Assembly: GCF_020906515.1 (NCBI RefSeq)
Contig: NC_085852.1
Location: 186,001-250,000, forward strand
Direction: 5' to 3'
DNA: 64,000 bases
From: Vanrija pseudolonga
Lineage: Eukaryota > Basidiomycota > Tremellomycetes > Trichosporonales > Trichosporonaceae
Shown here: in pieces, positions 20,509 to 30,599 of the stretch
How the letters are laid out: every line of letters starts with the position of its first letter
Numbering within the stretch: position 1 is the stretch's first letter
Made by a program: the position numbers and the translations under genes
Notes under the pieces: model-generated
Seen by the model: the letters and a program-made list of their open reading frames with translations, nothing else
Told to the model about the DNA's origin: nothing
Database searches by the model: none

Positions 20509-21485
20509 ATGACCGTCATCATCGATTACCAGCACTATCCTCACATCCTCGACACCGTCATACACTACTGCTCCCTCGACGGCCTGCACAACCTGCGCGC
20601 GACAGGCAAGCCCATTCGCGACCGCGTCACTCAACTCGTCCTCCAACACGTTGCGATCCGTCCCCCCTCCAACATACTCTACAAGCCCACTTCCACGACC
20701 AACGACCCCATTGCTCTCCCTTTCCTCCCGTCTGATGTTAAGACTCTCGACATTCTCAGTGGCGACTGGATCGGTTTTCTCCGGCCAGCTGATGTACTTC
20801 ATGGCTACACGTCTGTCACGACCGTTCGCCGCCTCGGAGCCAAGGCAATCCAATACGAACTCCCGGCGTTCGGGGCGCCTGTGAACACTGTCGTGGACCA
20901 CATCGGTACGCGTTCCTTCGCGACTCGCTTCAGGACTCTCACAGTCACTGCTGTTCCCGGCGTACGGCGACATGTGCTCCATATATCGTGGGACGAGCAC
21001 GTCGACATGCGCCTCTACATGAAGCTTCACAAGACCCCAACGCTCGAGCGCTTCGACCTAGTCCTGTGGCCGTACTCGACTGCTCCGAATTCAGACAACC
21101 ATATCATCCCAGCTTCCGAGATCTGGGCGCCGATGCGCTTTCTCGACAAATTCCTTCGCGGCGGTGGGACCCTCACCATTGTTGGCCTCGAGGATGTCCA
21201 TCCGAGGCAGATATCTTCATCTGCTCCCTCTACCGCCGACCGCGCGAACAACGTCAAGCTTCTTATGAAGGCCATAGCTCATGACCGCTTCTTCTCCCGC
21301 CTCCCAGCCGACGACTTGAACACCCTTCGTGCCGGCATAGTGTGCCTCACGCGTCTACAGTGGTACGACGCCATGAGCGACGAGGACAGGCGCTTTGTTT
21401 GGCGCGAGCCAGGTGCAGCGCACCGCTCAAGCCCAGGTAAGTCGAGAAGGTTGGAATACACTGACGCAATTCAGTCGAGTCGTGA
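20509..21485 (+). CDS. F-box-like array protein, copy 15
   Basis: Spliced 20509..21436 + 21475..21485, 312 aa. Starts TVIIDYQHYPHILDTVIHYCS (Tyr replaces the usual His after Asp). LRATGKPIRDRV near 29-40, VTTVRRLGAKA near 104, VVDHIGTRS near 128, HISWDEHVD near 157, FDLVLWPYS near 182, IVGLEDVHPRQ near 223 and LQWYDAMSDEDRRFVW near 282. The 38-nt intron (GTAAGT, branch CTGACG, TTCAG, phase 1) leads to exon 2 reading V-E-S. The frame is open for 52 codons upstream of the ATG, but the family homology and the CCAACCATGACC context fix this start. Confidence 0.85.
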
Positions 21486-21869
21486 TTACGGGACCCCGCA
21501 GCAACACACCGCCCCAAGTCGATCGCCGTTCCCCGTCGGAAGCGTCGTCGTCTACTAGCTGGGTTGATAACGATGAGCACGGTGTACCCGATGCGGCAGC
21601 ATGATTATGACCGACTAATGAGGGGACTGACAGCAGATTCCGAGGTCATCCGCATGGCGATGGGACTACCGACTCACCTTTCTGACCCACATTCTCTGAT
21701 GGAGGGCATTCAATGCACTTAAAGAGCGGACGCGCACCACAAACACAGCGCACCCCCAGTCCCTCTGAGCCTTTTTTCACCTCACGTGACCTCATTCGTC
21801 TATATAAGAACCGAATCCCGCCTCCTTCTTGCCCCCCCCACTCTTTCCTGCGGCTTGACCTCCCGCCGC
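21486..21869. other. Spacer, copies 15-16
   Basis: No gene seen. Contains CACGTGAC and TATATAAG, the surviving promoter of the 5'-deleted copy 16. Confidence 0.55.
21801..21808 (+). promoter_or_regulatory. TATA box left before pseudogene copy 16
   Basis: TATATAAG, preceded by CACGTGAC at 21784. It now abuts mid-gene family sequence because the 5' half of copy 16 is deleted. Confidence 0.5.
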
Positions 21870-22575
21870 GTTGTGCGCTGCTTCAGCCGCGGGGACGGTG
21901 TCCCGGGATGGCCCATCCGTCCGCCCGGCGTGCACACGGCAGTCGACTTTGCGGCCATCTTCGCGACCAAGCACCGGCGCAAGCTGCGCCCGGCGCTGTG
22001 CAGATTCGACCTGCCCGGTCTCCAGCGCCACGTCATTCACGTCCGCTGGGGACAGCATCAGCTGTACTGCTCTCAGACGCACTGGCCAGAGAAGGTCTGG
22101 CATGATCGCTATTAACGTCTTGGGCTTTCTGCACCCATGCTTCAAGAGGTCGTCATCGTCCTGTGGCCCGACACCATCTGGTTCACCAACGCAGATGGCA
22201 CGAAGGCCCTCGGCGTGCCCGGACTCCTTCGCGCACTGGCCAACGTGCCGTACGACACCGATCGTCTCATCATCGTCGGCCTGGAGGACGTGAGCGATCC
22301 CGGAGACAACACCGAACTCCCCTGGGCAGCTCGCAAGCAAACTATCCTCGATGAGGTGGAGGCGAACAAGCAGCTCCGGTGCCCAAACTTCCAAATCCAC
22401 GCCCTCACCCGCCAGGAGTGTTGGGCGAGCCTTGGACCTGGCGACAAGACCATCATTGGCACCTGGTACGCTGAGAGTGAGTAGACCTATCGGGTGTGAG
22501 GCTGCGTAGAGCTGACGCCAATGTGTCGGTGCAGGTCCAGGTCGCCCCTGGAATCAGCCTCGCGTCGAGCACTGA
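21870..22575 (+). pseudogene. F-box-like array protein, copy 16, 5' deleted and interrupted
   Basis: The first 120-odd residues, including the whole F-box-like segment, are missing. A TATA box at 21801 stands only about 100 nt before the first recognisable family sequence (GVHTAVDFAAIF, then HVIHVRWGQ). The frame is stopped by TAA at 22113..22115 and resumes in the same frame with LQEVVIVLWPD, LIIVGLEDVSD and TRQECWASLGPGDKTIIGTW. The 58-nt 3' intron (22477..22534, GTGAGT, branch GCTGAC, GTGCAG, phase 1) and a 13-residue exon 2 are intact. A deletion joined the promoter to the middle of the gene. The left limit is approximate. Confidence 0.75.
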
Positions 22576-22786
22576 GCCAGGAGAGTAGAGGCAATGTAAG
22601 CACAGATGGCATGTCATGGACGCGGAGATGAGATGCTATGCATGGTGAATGTGATCACTCCGAACCGCCTTGGAAATATCGAGCATGACTCCCAGAGGAT
22701 CGCTGCTGACCCAGTGCCCTCCCATCATCAACACGTCGACACCCAACGTTGCACTTTACTTCCACCCACACCACCAAACATCCACC

Positions 22787-23721
22787 ATGCTCGTGCTAGA
22801 CCACACCGCCTACCCTATCATCATGGACGCGGTCATCTCGTACGCCTCCCACCAAGCTCTGTTCAAGCTACGCATTACCTGCAAGGATATGCAGCAGCGG
22901 GTCGACGAAGTGCTGGGCGCCCACGTCGTCCTTGCTGATCTTACCTCGGACAGCCCGCCACGCCTTTACGTCAGTTTACCGCGGTCGGGACGGTGCGCAG
23001 GTTCTCGCCGCCCCACATGCTCCAACATGCCCGGGACGAAAAGTTCAAAGCAGCCCATACTTTTGTCGACTACTTCACTCTGGTCTGCGATCAGATCGTT
23101 CCCAAGGTCCCCCTGTTCAGCGGCTGCCCACATATAATCCACGTGCGCCTTCCGCCGACTGGCCGCCCTCCGTTGCCAACCTCCGAGGCAAGGTCGGTCT
23201 CTCCGCCCTATGGCTCGTCGACAGCCCCCGCGTTCTGTGTGACCCCTGCCTCCCGCGTGCACCAGATCGTTCTGGTTCTCTGGCCGCATTCAAGTGAAGA
23301 CAACGCCGGTGACACACGCGATACCCAACAGATCAAGCACCTCCTCGCTGCCATGAAGAACATGGTCTCTGCGCGTCCTGACGAGTTCGTCCTAGTCGGG
23401 CTCGACATCACCCTGGAGTCGCCTCAAGCCACGAACAACGGCCTGCCCTCTCGCTATGTCTCGGACAAGCTTACGGCGTACCACCGCAAGATCCATGGCC
23501 ACGTCGATAACCTGCGGGTCCTTTCACTCGAAGAGTGGTGGAAGGAGCTGAACGACGGAGAAGAGGACCTCGTTGGCGCCTGGCCCTCCGGATATGTCGA
23601 CTGTCACCACTGCGGTGTGAGTAGACACATGATAGCCAGTCGCATGCCCTGACACGAGTCCGTCCAGCTCTTCAATGGCGGCAGCGACGACCATCAAGGA
23701 CGATGGACTACAAGTGGTTAG
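22787..23721 (+). pseudogene. F-box-like array protein, copy 17, internal deletion with frameshift
   Basis: The first part (LVLDHTAYPIIMDAVISYAS, ALFKLRITCKDMQQRVD) is in one frame and breaks near 22975, after PPRLYV. The rest is in another frame, starting QFTAVGTVRRFSPP and running through FVDYF, HIIHVRLPP, HQIVLVLWPHS, FVLVGLDI and LEEWWKELNDGEEDLVGAWP. Relative to copies 18-21, about 45 residues (the LLPKxYRFxPGPSxW and VLDV strands) are gone at the junction, so one deletion explains both the loss and the shift. The 51-nt intron 23617..23667 (GTGAGT, CCTGACA, TCCAG) and exon 2 (17 residues) are intact. Confidence 0.75.
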
Positions 23722-23908
23722 GGAAGAAGGACGCCGATATTCTATGGAGCGGGAGTGGGTCAAGACGAGCCGCGATGCTGTATGCATAGAATGATATGCG
23801 AGGATACTAGGTGAGAAGCCGGAGAAGTGTATCTACATGACGGCGGCGACGCCAACAACGATGCGAGTGCGAGCTGGAATGTGAGGATCGGCGCGGCCGC
23901 CTCGCAGC

Positions 23909-23915
23909 TATAAAT
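23909..23915 (+). promoter_or_regulatory. TATA box of copy 18
   Basis: TATAAAT, 75 nt upstream of the ATG at 23990. Confidence 0.6.
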
Positions 23916-23989
23916 GACACAACATCACCCAACTCGCTCCCTTCTTTATCCACTTCCCAACACTCAACCAACACGAAACAACAATCACA

Positions 23990-24947
23990 ATGGTCACCAT
24001 AGACCACACAGCATACCCAGCTATCATGGATGACATCATCGCCTACGCCCCCATGCAAGCACTCTTCAAGCTCCGTCTCACATCCAAGGCCTTCCGCGCG
24101 CGGGTCGACGCCTTGGTGGGGCGGCACGTCCTCCTCGGCCCTCTCACAGTCACAGGTACCACGCTCCTCCTTCCCAAGATATATCGCTTCAACCCAGGGC
24201 CCTCCAGCTGGGCTGTGCCCGCCAATCCCTCCGTTGTGCGGGTCCTCGACGTCGACTTCGGGACCCTCGATGATCCTGCCCTTTCCATTGTTCTGAGCCA
24301 GTTCACCGGCGTCACGACTGTGCGGAGGTTCAGCCTTCCGTATACGGAGAACGAGGAGCTATTCGAGCTCCCACCTTCAGCCAGGACGGTGGTCGACTAT
24401 CTTCCGCTCTCCATCAACACGTACGTCCCCGTCTCTTCTGGCCGACGACACATCCTCCATGTCGGCCTGTGTCCGACTGTGGGACCGAACGGCCCAGCCA
24501 CAGACGCGGCTGTTGACGACAATGTGGAAGACGTCGTGGTGGTTCTCTCGATGGATATGATGCCACCGGGGCTCGCTGTCCCAGAGATCACCTTTCAATG
24601 TCTCTGCGACACCCTCTACGGCCCCCTTATCTCGTTCACGCAGCAGGTCACCGTTGTTGGCCTCGAGCTTCTTGCACCGGCAGCACAGACCGACCCAGCC
24701 CCCCACCCTTCAATGCAGAGGACGTACAGATTGATCAAGCGTTTTCTGGATGGATGGTGCGAGTTCTTCCGACCGGGCGCGATCAATTTGAGGTACCTCA
24801 CCACGGAGGAGTGGTGGGCCGAGCTGGACGAGGGCGAGACGTCCCTCGTCGGTGTCTGGCCGTCCGAGTGCAACACTAGCGTGAGTCGTGAGAATCCATC
24901 AACGACGACTGACGGGCTCACAGCTGGTCGACGTCAGCGAGAACTAA
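23990..24947 (+). CDS. F-box-like array protein, copy 18
   Basis: Spliced 23990..24880 + 24924..24947, 304 aa. Starts VTIDHTAYPAIMDDIIAYAP; QALFKLRLTSKAFRARVD near 23-40 is the hallmark of copies 17-21. YRFNPGPSSW near 65, VTTVRRFSLP near 107, VVDYLPL near 134, HILHVGL near 155, VVVVLSMD near 182 (Ser replaces Trp of the LWP strand), TVVGLELLAP near 220 and TEEWWAELDEGETSLVGVWP near 271. The 43-nt intron (GTGAGT, branch ACTGACG, CACAG, phase 0) leads to LVDVSEN. TATAAAT stands 75 nt upstream of the ATG. Confidence 0.85.
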
Positions 24948-25156
24948 GGGGAGAGGCTCGCGTCCATATGTACATAGATTATGATGCGGGGTGAAGTTGA
25001 GTCGCAAAGATGGCTGTGTGGCTCTGCTCCATGACCAGCATGCATGGTGTGTGATATGAGTGCTGCCCGAGAAATGACACACCCCAATGTAAGATATTGT
25101 GTGTGGTCAGTGACGAGGGGCGAGCCGGCGACGTCGTTTGCGGATCAGCGGCAGGG

Positions 25157-25163
25157 TATAAAT
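25157..25163 (+). promoter_or_regulatory. TATA box of copy 19
   Basis: TATAAAT, 56 nt between its end and the ATG at 25219; same spacing class and core as in copies 18 and 37. Confidence 0.6.
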
Positions 25164-25218
25164 CACTCAACTTTGTCGTTCAGCTTTCTTGACTTTACAC
25201 TCAACACCAACCCTCACA

Positions 25219-26201
25219 ATGCCGACTCTAGACCACACGGCGTACCCATTCATCATGGAGCAGGTGCTCATGTACGCCTCGGTGCAAGCACTATTCAAGC
25301 TGCGTCTCACGTCCAAGTCCTTCCGCGCGCGTGTCGACAACATTCTCGCCACCCACGTCTTCCTCGATGGCGGCATCGTCGACAATGAAGTCAAGACGGC
25401 CATGCTCCTACCCAAGGCGTACCGCTTCTATCCCGGCCCGTCGACCTGGGCACTCACCGCCCCTCATTCCTCGGTCCTTGTCGTCGACGCCGTGCGCAAG
25501 AACCTCGGCAATCAGAGCTTGGCAGACACGTTCAACACTTTCGCCGCCGTCAACACCTTGCGCAGGTTTTGGCCCTTGGAGGAGGGGGAGTACGATGCCA
25601 TCGATGCGTATCCCAAGGCCCACCCGTCCTCCAATAAAACTCTCGTCGACTTCATACCCGTCACTCAGGCGTCGCCGCACCGATTCATTGCACTGCCAAC
25701 TGCCCCTCGACAGATTATCCACCTGCATGTGGGCCGAGGCGCTGTAAACACCTCGTTCCACAATATAGACCGTCCTGCCCTCACAGACATCGTGCTGATT
25801 CTATGGTCGCCCGCGCCTACGGGAGAAGAGCGTGTGACAAAGCCGACACTTGACTGGGCTAGCGCATGCGTAGCAGTGAGCACGATACTGAACGCGTGTC
25901 CCCGCCGCCTCATAGTGGTGGGACTACAACGCCTCTGCGCGCGGTGGTATCCGCTACCGAAGTCCCTTGAAACAACCGGGGTCACTCGCTATGAAATGTT
26001 GCTGGATTCTTTGCAAGCCGAGAACGTCGCCCTTGACAACGGCGTCGACCTGCGGTTCCTCACAGCGGAGGAGTGGTGGGAGGAGCTTGAGGAGGGGGAG
26101 AAGGAGCTCATAGGCGTCTGGCCTTCTGAATACTACGACGAGGTAAGTCGCTCCCGAATGAGTGGCACTGACGCGGATAGCTGTCCACCTCAGAGGGCTG
26201 A
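25219..26201 (+). CDS. F-box-like array protein, copy 19
   Basis: Spliced 25219..26142 + 26181..26201, 314 aa. Starts PTLDHTAYPFIMEQVLMYAS; ALFKLRLTSKSFRARVD near 24-40, YRFYPGPSTWAL near 70, NTLRRFWPLEEGE near 113, LVDFIPVTQ near 142, IIHLHVGRG near 166, IVLILWSP near 191, IVVGLQRL near 232 and AEEWWEELEEGEKELIGVWP near 281. The 38-nt intron (GTAAGT, ACTGACG, GATAG, phase 0) follows EYYDE; exon 2 reads LSTSEG. The unspliced frame would add about 90 residues with no family similarity. TATAAAT lies 62 nt upstream of the ATG. Closest relative is copy 21. Confidence 0.85.
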
Positions 26202-26597
26202 GTGCAGGCAGGCGCAGAGGAGAAGACAAGACGGCAGTGATCGGAGGCGTGCGGCATTGGAGTGGAGGTGGGAGATGAACACCACACCCCACAGCTCCCA
26301 ATCCCACCCCCAGCCGTCACCCAAAGCACTTGTCGCCATGCCCACCGACCACCGACACGGCTGTAACCCCGCACGATGGCTGCCAAGCAACAACTCAAGA
26401 TGCATGAGTTTTTTTCATTACCCGATACAGCCCCGATAAGAATCTGTACTGACCTCGACGCATGCGGTGCTACGCACAAGCCAACGAGTGGTGTGGTGAA
26501 TCAATGACAACCGCGCTTCGCACTGCCGACTCGACGGACAACATGAGCCGATCTCGTCCTTTGACCCCCACGCACTCACTCCTCACCAGCACTTACC
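26202..26597. other. Spacer, copies 19-20
   Basis: The unspliced copy 19 frame continues to 26439 without family similarity. No other feature seen. Confidence 0.55.
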
Positions 26598-27518
26598 ATG
26601 GCCGTACTCATAGACCACACGGCGTACCCGGGCGTCATCAACCTCATCATCTCTCATGCCCCGACTACCGCACTGTTCAAGCTACATCTCGCGTCGACGG
26701 CCTTCCGCACGCGAATCGACGCCGCGTTGGCTGAGCACGCGGTTGTGGCCGCCGATGGCAAGCTCCACCTCCCGCACAGCGACCGCTTCAGTCCGGGCCC
26801 GTCAATTTGGATTCTCCACGCTGGGCCTGCCGCCGTCCGCACTCTAGACATGGACTGCACACCGCCCTTGGCCGACTCCTTCCGCCCGTTCACCAGCGTC
26901 ACCACAGTCCGCAGGTTATCGCAGCGCCACAACGGCCATGTCGCCGCCCTCCCACCTTCCACTCCGACGCTGGTCGACTTCATCGATGTCCTGCCACCCC
27001 TCTCACGTCTCGACATCCACCTCTCCCCAGCCGACCGACACATCATCCACCTGCGCGTCTGGGACCTGCACACGGACACCAGCCTCGGCGTCAAGATCCA
27101 CCCGGTGCCGAATCTTGGGCACATCGTCGTCGTGCTCTCGTCCTCGACCAACCTCAGAATCGACCGAGAGGCAATGAGCATGGTCTCTTCTGTGCTCATG
27201 GACATTCTGCAGCACCGCCCCCCGCGCATGTCCGTCGTCGGTATGGAGCGGGTGGCTCTCCTCGTGCCACTCCCGAACCCTACCGGCAACGCCATCGTTG
27301 ACCGCTCATGGAAGCTACTTGGCCCCTTCCTGTATTTGGTGAGCGGGAACGTTGACTTGAGAAATCTCGAGTTTGAGAGCTGGTGGGATGGACTCGGGGA
27401 GGATGAGAGGAGGCTCGTTGGGCCGTGGCCTGATGAGTGGAGCGACAGTGTGAGAGACAAGGCATGGTCGGGCGCTGCTCTGCTGACACTGGCACAGGTT
27501 GACACAGGCAGATCTTGA
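26598..27518 (+). CDS. F-box-like array protein, copy 20
   Basis: Preferred model 26598..27449 + 27498..27518, 290 aa. Starts AVLIDHTAYPGVINLIISHAP; ALFKLHLASTAFRTRID near 24-40, DRFSPGPSIW near 62, VTTVRRLSQRHNG near 97, LVDFIDVLP near 124, HIIHLRVWD near 149, IVVVLSSS near 177, SVVGMERV near 212 and FESWWDGLGEDERRLVGPWP near 258. The 48-nt intron (GTGAGA, TGCTGACA, GCACAG) is a multiple of three, so retention adds 16 residues without changing the stop. Exon 2 is VDTGRS either way. The signature shows Gly-Glu-Asp-Glu-Arg where neighbours have Glu-x-Gly-Glu-Lys. Confidence 0.85.
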   Translation: MAVLIDHTAYPGVINLIISHAPTTALFKLHLASTAFRTRIDAALAEHAVVAADGKLHLPHSDRFSPGPSIWILHAGPAAVRTLDMDCTPPLADSFRPFTSVTTVRRLSQRHNGHVAALPPSTPTLVDFIDVLPPLSRLDIHLSPADRHIIHLRVWDLHTDTSLGVKIHPVPNLGHIVVVLSSSTNLRIDREAMSMVSSVLMDILQHRPPRMSVVGMERVALLVPLPNPTGNAIVDRSWKLLGPFLYLVSGNVDLRNLEFESWWDGLGEDERRLVGPWPDEWSDSVRDKAWSGAALLTLAQVDTGRS

Positions 27519-27916
27519 TAGTCGACATGACCACCGGCCGTGTTACGTTTCTGTTGAAGTGACCCGAGTGCGAGTCCCGCCTTATCGGCTCGCTTCGCCG
27601 AAGCGAGACTCGAGCGCGCGCTCGAGCCTCTCTTATATTGTAGTTATAAGGTGTCGCTCGAAGAGCGACGTCTCTTCATGCAACCATCTCTTCCAACAGT
27701 TTCCACACCGGATAGTCTCAGACGTACTATGCATGGGTGTCGACGTGATGTTGTCGCAGAACACACACCGCACAGTCCGAAGTCAGCCGACCAGGTGGGC
27801 GGTGCGCGCAGATCGGCGCCACGACGGACGCCCCTCTCCTCGCCGTGACTCACAAAACTCAATTTACTCAACCTCATCTTCTTCCATTTACTCTTCCTCC
27901 CATAACACACCTCACG
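27519..27916. other. Spacer, copies 20-21, with palindromes
   Basis: Carries the inverted-repeat cluster at 27589..27669. No gene seen. Confidence 0.6.
27589..27669. repeat. Cluster of three perfect inverted repeats
   Basis: CTCGCTTCGCCGAAGCGAG (27589..27607, 9-bp arms, 1-nt centre), CTCGAGCGCGCGCTCGAG (27609..27626, uninterrupted) and GTCGCTCGAAGAGCGAC (27653..27669, 7-bp arms, 3-nt loop) within 81 nt between copies 20 and 21. All share the CTCG/CGAG core. Possible stem-loops or cruciform; no flanking target duplication or ORF is seen. Confidence 0.8.
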
Positions 27917-28856
27917 ATGACGACCATAGACCACACGGCGTACCCAACCATCATGGACAAGATCATCGCCCACGCGTCCATGCAAGCGCTATTCAAGCTC
28001 CGTCTCACCTCGACCTCCTTTCGCGCCCGCGTCGACGCGCAGGTCGGCACACACGCGCTGCTCAGTACCGACCGCATGCTGGGCGTGAAGAATGAGGGTA
28101 GCGACCGCAACAAGCTCAGGACGTACCTCCTCAAGAAGCATCGTTTCTCGCCCGGTCCCACGAGCTGGGCGCTGAACACCCCGCCCTCGACGGCACGCGT
28201 CGTCGATATTCACGACGCGTTGCTCGACATGCCGGACCCGAGTCCTGTGCTGCGCGGCTTCCCCTCCGTCTCGACGGTGCGCCGGCTCTGGCTTGGCGAC
28301 CCCAGCCCGCAGATGATGGATCTCGTCTCCCCACACAGCACAGTGGTCGACTTTATCACACTCCCTCTGTCGCAGACGTTCGAAGGCATCTATCTGTCAA
28401 CGGGTAACCGGCACATCATCCACCTTCGAGTCGGAGACACGACCATCACATCCCACCTTAAGGTACTCGGTAGCACTGACAGTGTCACCATTGTCCTTTG
28501 GAGGCATTCCGCGACCGTTGGCAAGGAGTTGTCAATGTCGACAAAGCTGCGTCTCCTCGACATTTTGCTAACCATCCTCTCCCAATCGCCCCTTCATTTC
28601 ACCGTCGCCGGACTCCAGCATGTCGTCGAGACCGACGACTACGGTCACATTGTCGACAACGTGAAGCGCATCCACAGCATGAATCCCGACAGTGACACCG
28701 AAATGAAGATCCTCACGATCAACGAGTGGTGGGAGGAGCTCGAGGCGGGGGAGAAGGAGGTCATCGGCATGTGGCCGTCCGAGTATGACGACATGGTGAG
28801 TCGTGTAGCTGTTGCTACATATGCTCGACAACTGAGATTGAACACAGAAGGTGTAG
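27917..28856 (+). CDS. F-box-like array protein, copy 21
   Basis: Spliced 27917..28795 + 28848..28856, 295 aa. Starts TTIDHTAYPTIMDKIIAHAS; ALFKLRLTSTSFRARVD near 24-40, HRFSPGPTSWAL near 76, VSTVRRLWLGD near 116, VVDFITLP near 143, HIIHLRVGD near 167, TIVLWRHS near 191, VAGLQHVVE near 231 and INEWWEELEAGEKEVIGMWP near 268. The 52-nt intron (GTGAGT to ACACAG) leads to exon 2 of two residues, Lys-Val. Its branch site is less clear than in neighbours (ACAACTGAGA). Intron retention would run to 28897. Confidence 0.85.
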
Positions 28857-29228
28857 ATATCGACAACACCCGATGGCGGCCGAAAATCACACTGTGAACG
28901 AAAACAAATAGCAAGATGTCGAGACGACGAGAGCCGACAACAAGTCAATGGAGCCAAACATGAGGACAGCCTGGGCGTATGTGCAGTAGCTAAGATGAAC
29001 ATGGGCGCGATGTGTAACGCGAGGAGCGGCGGGGCGACCATCTCAACGGCGGGCAATCCAGCTGACGCACACCGTCCAGTGCGAGCGGCACGCACTTGTT
29101 TGGCATATTGTCTCAGTCGCACCCACCGCCCACCACACACATACACCCGGTGGCGTTAAATCCACCCAACAGCCAATGTCTCACTCTCTCACTTGTCCAT
29201 CCACCCACTCATCCACTCACCACTCACC
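28857..29228. other. Spacer, copies 21-22
   Basis: Nothing recognised beyond a C-rich CACCCACT leader before copy 22. Confidence 0.55.
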
Positions 29229-30176
29229 ATGCCGCTAGACCACACAGCCTTCCCTACCATCATCGACCGCATCATCACTCTCTGCGACCGCCCCACCCTC
29301 CTAGCCTTTCGCGCAACATCTCAAGCATACCGCTGCAGAATCAGCAAGACCGTCTTTGCCCACGCCGCGCTCCTCCAGCTCGGCAGCTCGTACTCTCTCG
29401 TGCTGCCATGCCAGGCGGGCCCGCGGCCGATCGACTTCCTCCCATTAGTCGACGTCTCGATCTCCACGATCGACCTGTACCTCGACGGGGCGCCCACCCC
29501 ACGGGTTGTCAAGTTCGTCGGGCAGTTGGGCAACCTGCGCACGCTGCGCCGGTTCGGTCGCGGCCGCGAGGTACCTATCGCGCCCAACGTGCGATCAGAC
29601 ACAACCGTGGTCGACTACATCTCTTTCTGGAAGAAGGAGAAGATCTACCTCGTCCCAGCCGCCGCGCGGCACATACTCCACTTGAACTGGGACGGCGCGC
29701 ACACCACGACGACGTTCTCCTTCCCCGCTGTTAGGCTACCGCACACGACATTGTCCGAGGTCGTGATCGTCATCCACCGCCGCCAGTCCGTTTCATCGAC
29801 CACATTCTCCCCCTTCACAGCTTTGTACACCCTGGTCGAGGCGCTCGCTGTGCGCATTCTCGCGGGCATGACGGTCACTGTTGTCGGGCTTGAACGTCTC
29901 GACCCCCGGCAGATCAGCGTGACCGCGTCCCATACGCTCGGGGACGCCACCGCCGCGGAGGAGGCATTCAAGGACGTGCTACTGAAGCATCTGAAGAACA
30001 GTACCAACCACCCGCTCCGCACCTCTGCTCAAGGCGTCACGGACGCCGTGTCATGCGTCACCATGACCGACTGGCGCCGAAGCCTGGGCGAGCGGCGGGA
30101 CGTTGAGGGCGGTTGGGTGATGCCGCGGACCTTCCAGGTGAGCACTGATTCGTGACAGGCTGATTCGCAGAGCTAA
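29229..30176 (+). CDS. F-box-like array protein, copy 22
   Basis: Spliced 29229..30137 + 30171..30176, 304 aa. Starts PLDHTAFPTIIDRIITLCD; LLAFRATSQAYRCRIS near 23-38, LRTLRRFGRGRE near 103, VVDYISFWKKEK near 127, HILHLNWDG near 149, EVVIVIHRRQ near 176 (IVIH replaces LVLW), TVVGLERLDPRQ near 217 and TDWRRSLGERRDVEGGW near 279. The intron is 33 nt (GTGAGC to CGCAG, phase 0, CTGATTC branch-like) and exon 2 encodes one Ser before the stop. Insert TLGDATAAEEAF near 240 resembles the copies 31-34 type, so this is a transition copy between subfamilies. Confidence 0.85.
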
Positions 30177-30294
30177 GTCCTAGGCCCCCGCGCCGCTGGA
30201 GAGCGCGCTCGAGTTGGAGGTGCGGAGCGGGATGATGCGCGCGTCGTTGGACGCCGTCGCGCCGCGCTTCCCGCACCCATATCCTCAACCGTCA

Positions 30295-30329
30295 GCCCTC
30301 GTTCAACCACCGCCGGCCCTCGTTCAACC
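30295..30329. repeat. 14-bp direct repeat
   Basis: GCCCTCGTTCAACC at 30295..30308 and 30316..30329 in a Pro-codon-rich, C-rich spacer between copies 22 and 23. Confidence 0.7.
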
Positions 30330-30472
30330 CCAACCCCAACCTCCCATCGTTCATACCACCGTATCTAACCCTTGTCCGCCCCCACAGCCAGCCCAAACGT
30401 GGTGTATCATTAGTTAGATATATGAGCTACGCCGCGTCCCGAGCCTTCGTCCCCTCGATTTGCCACCCAAAA

Positions 30473-30491
30473 TGACGAAATGTGGGGCCCC
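30473..30491. promoter_or_regulatory. TGACG plus GGGGCCCC upstream of copy 23
   Basis: TGACGAAATGT followed by GGGGCCCC, 109 nt before the copy 23 ATG. The TGACG half site is in the same order and spacing as at copies 9, 25 and 43. Confidence 0.5.
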
Positions 30492-30599
30492 AGCGACGCC
30501 CCGGCTTCTGAGTTGCCCGCACGTGTCCACTTTTCGGCGAACAATGTTGCCCATCTCACTCTTCACTTTTACCTTCTCCATCTCACAGTTCTAACGACA

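Larger units (their letters stand above)
30177..30599. other. Spacer, copies 22-23
   Basis: Contains the 14-bp direct repeat and the TGACG-GGGGCCCC element. No gene seen. Confidence 0.6.

Noticed and set aside
27541-27585. Possible tRNA
   Set aside because: A T-arm-like GCGAGTCCCGCC is visible, but no acceptor stem, D-arm or anticodon arm can be built around it.
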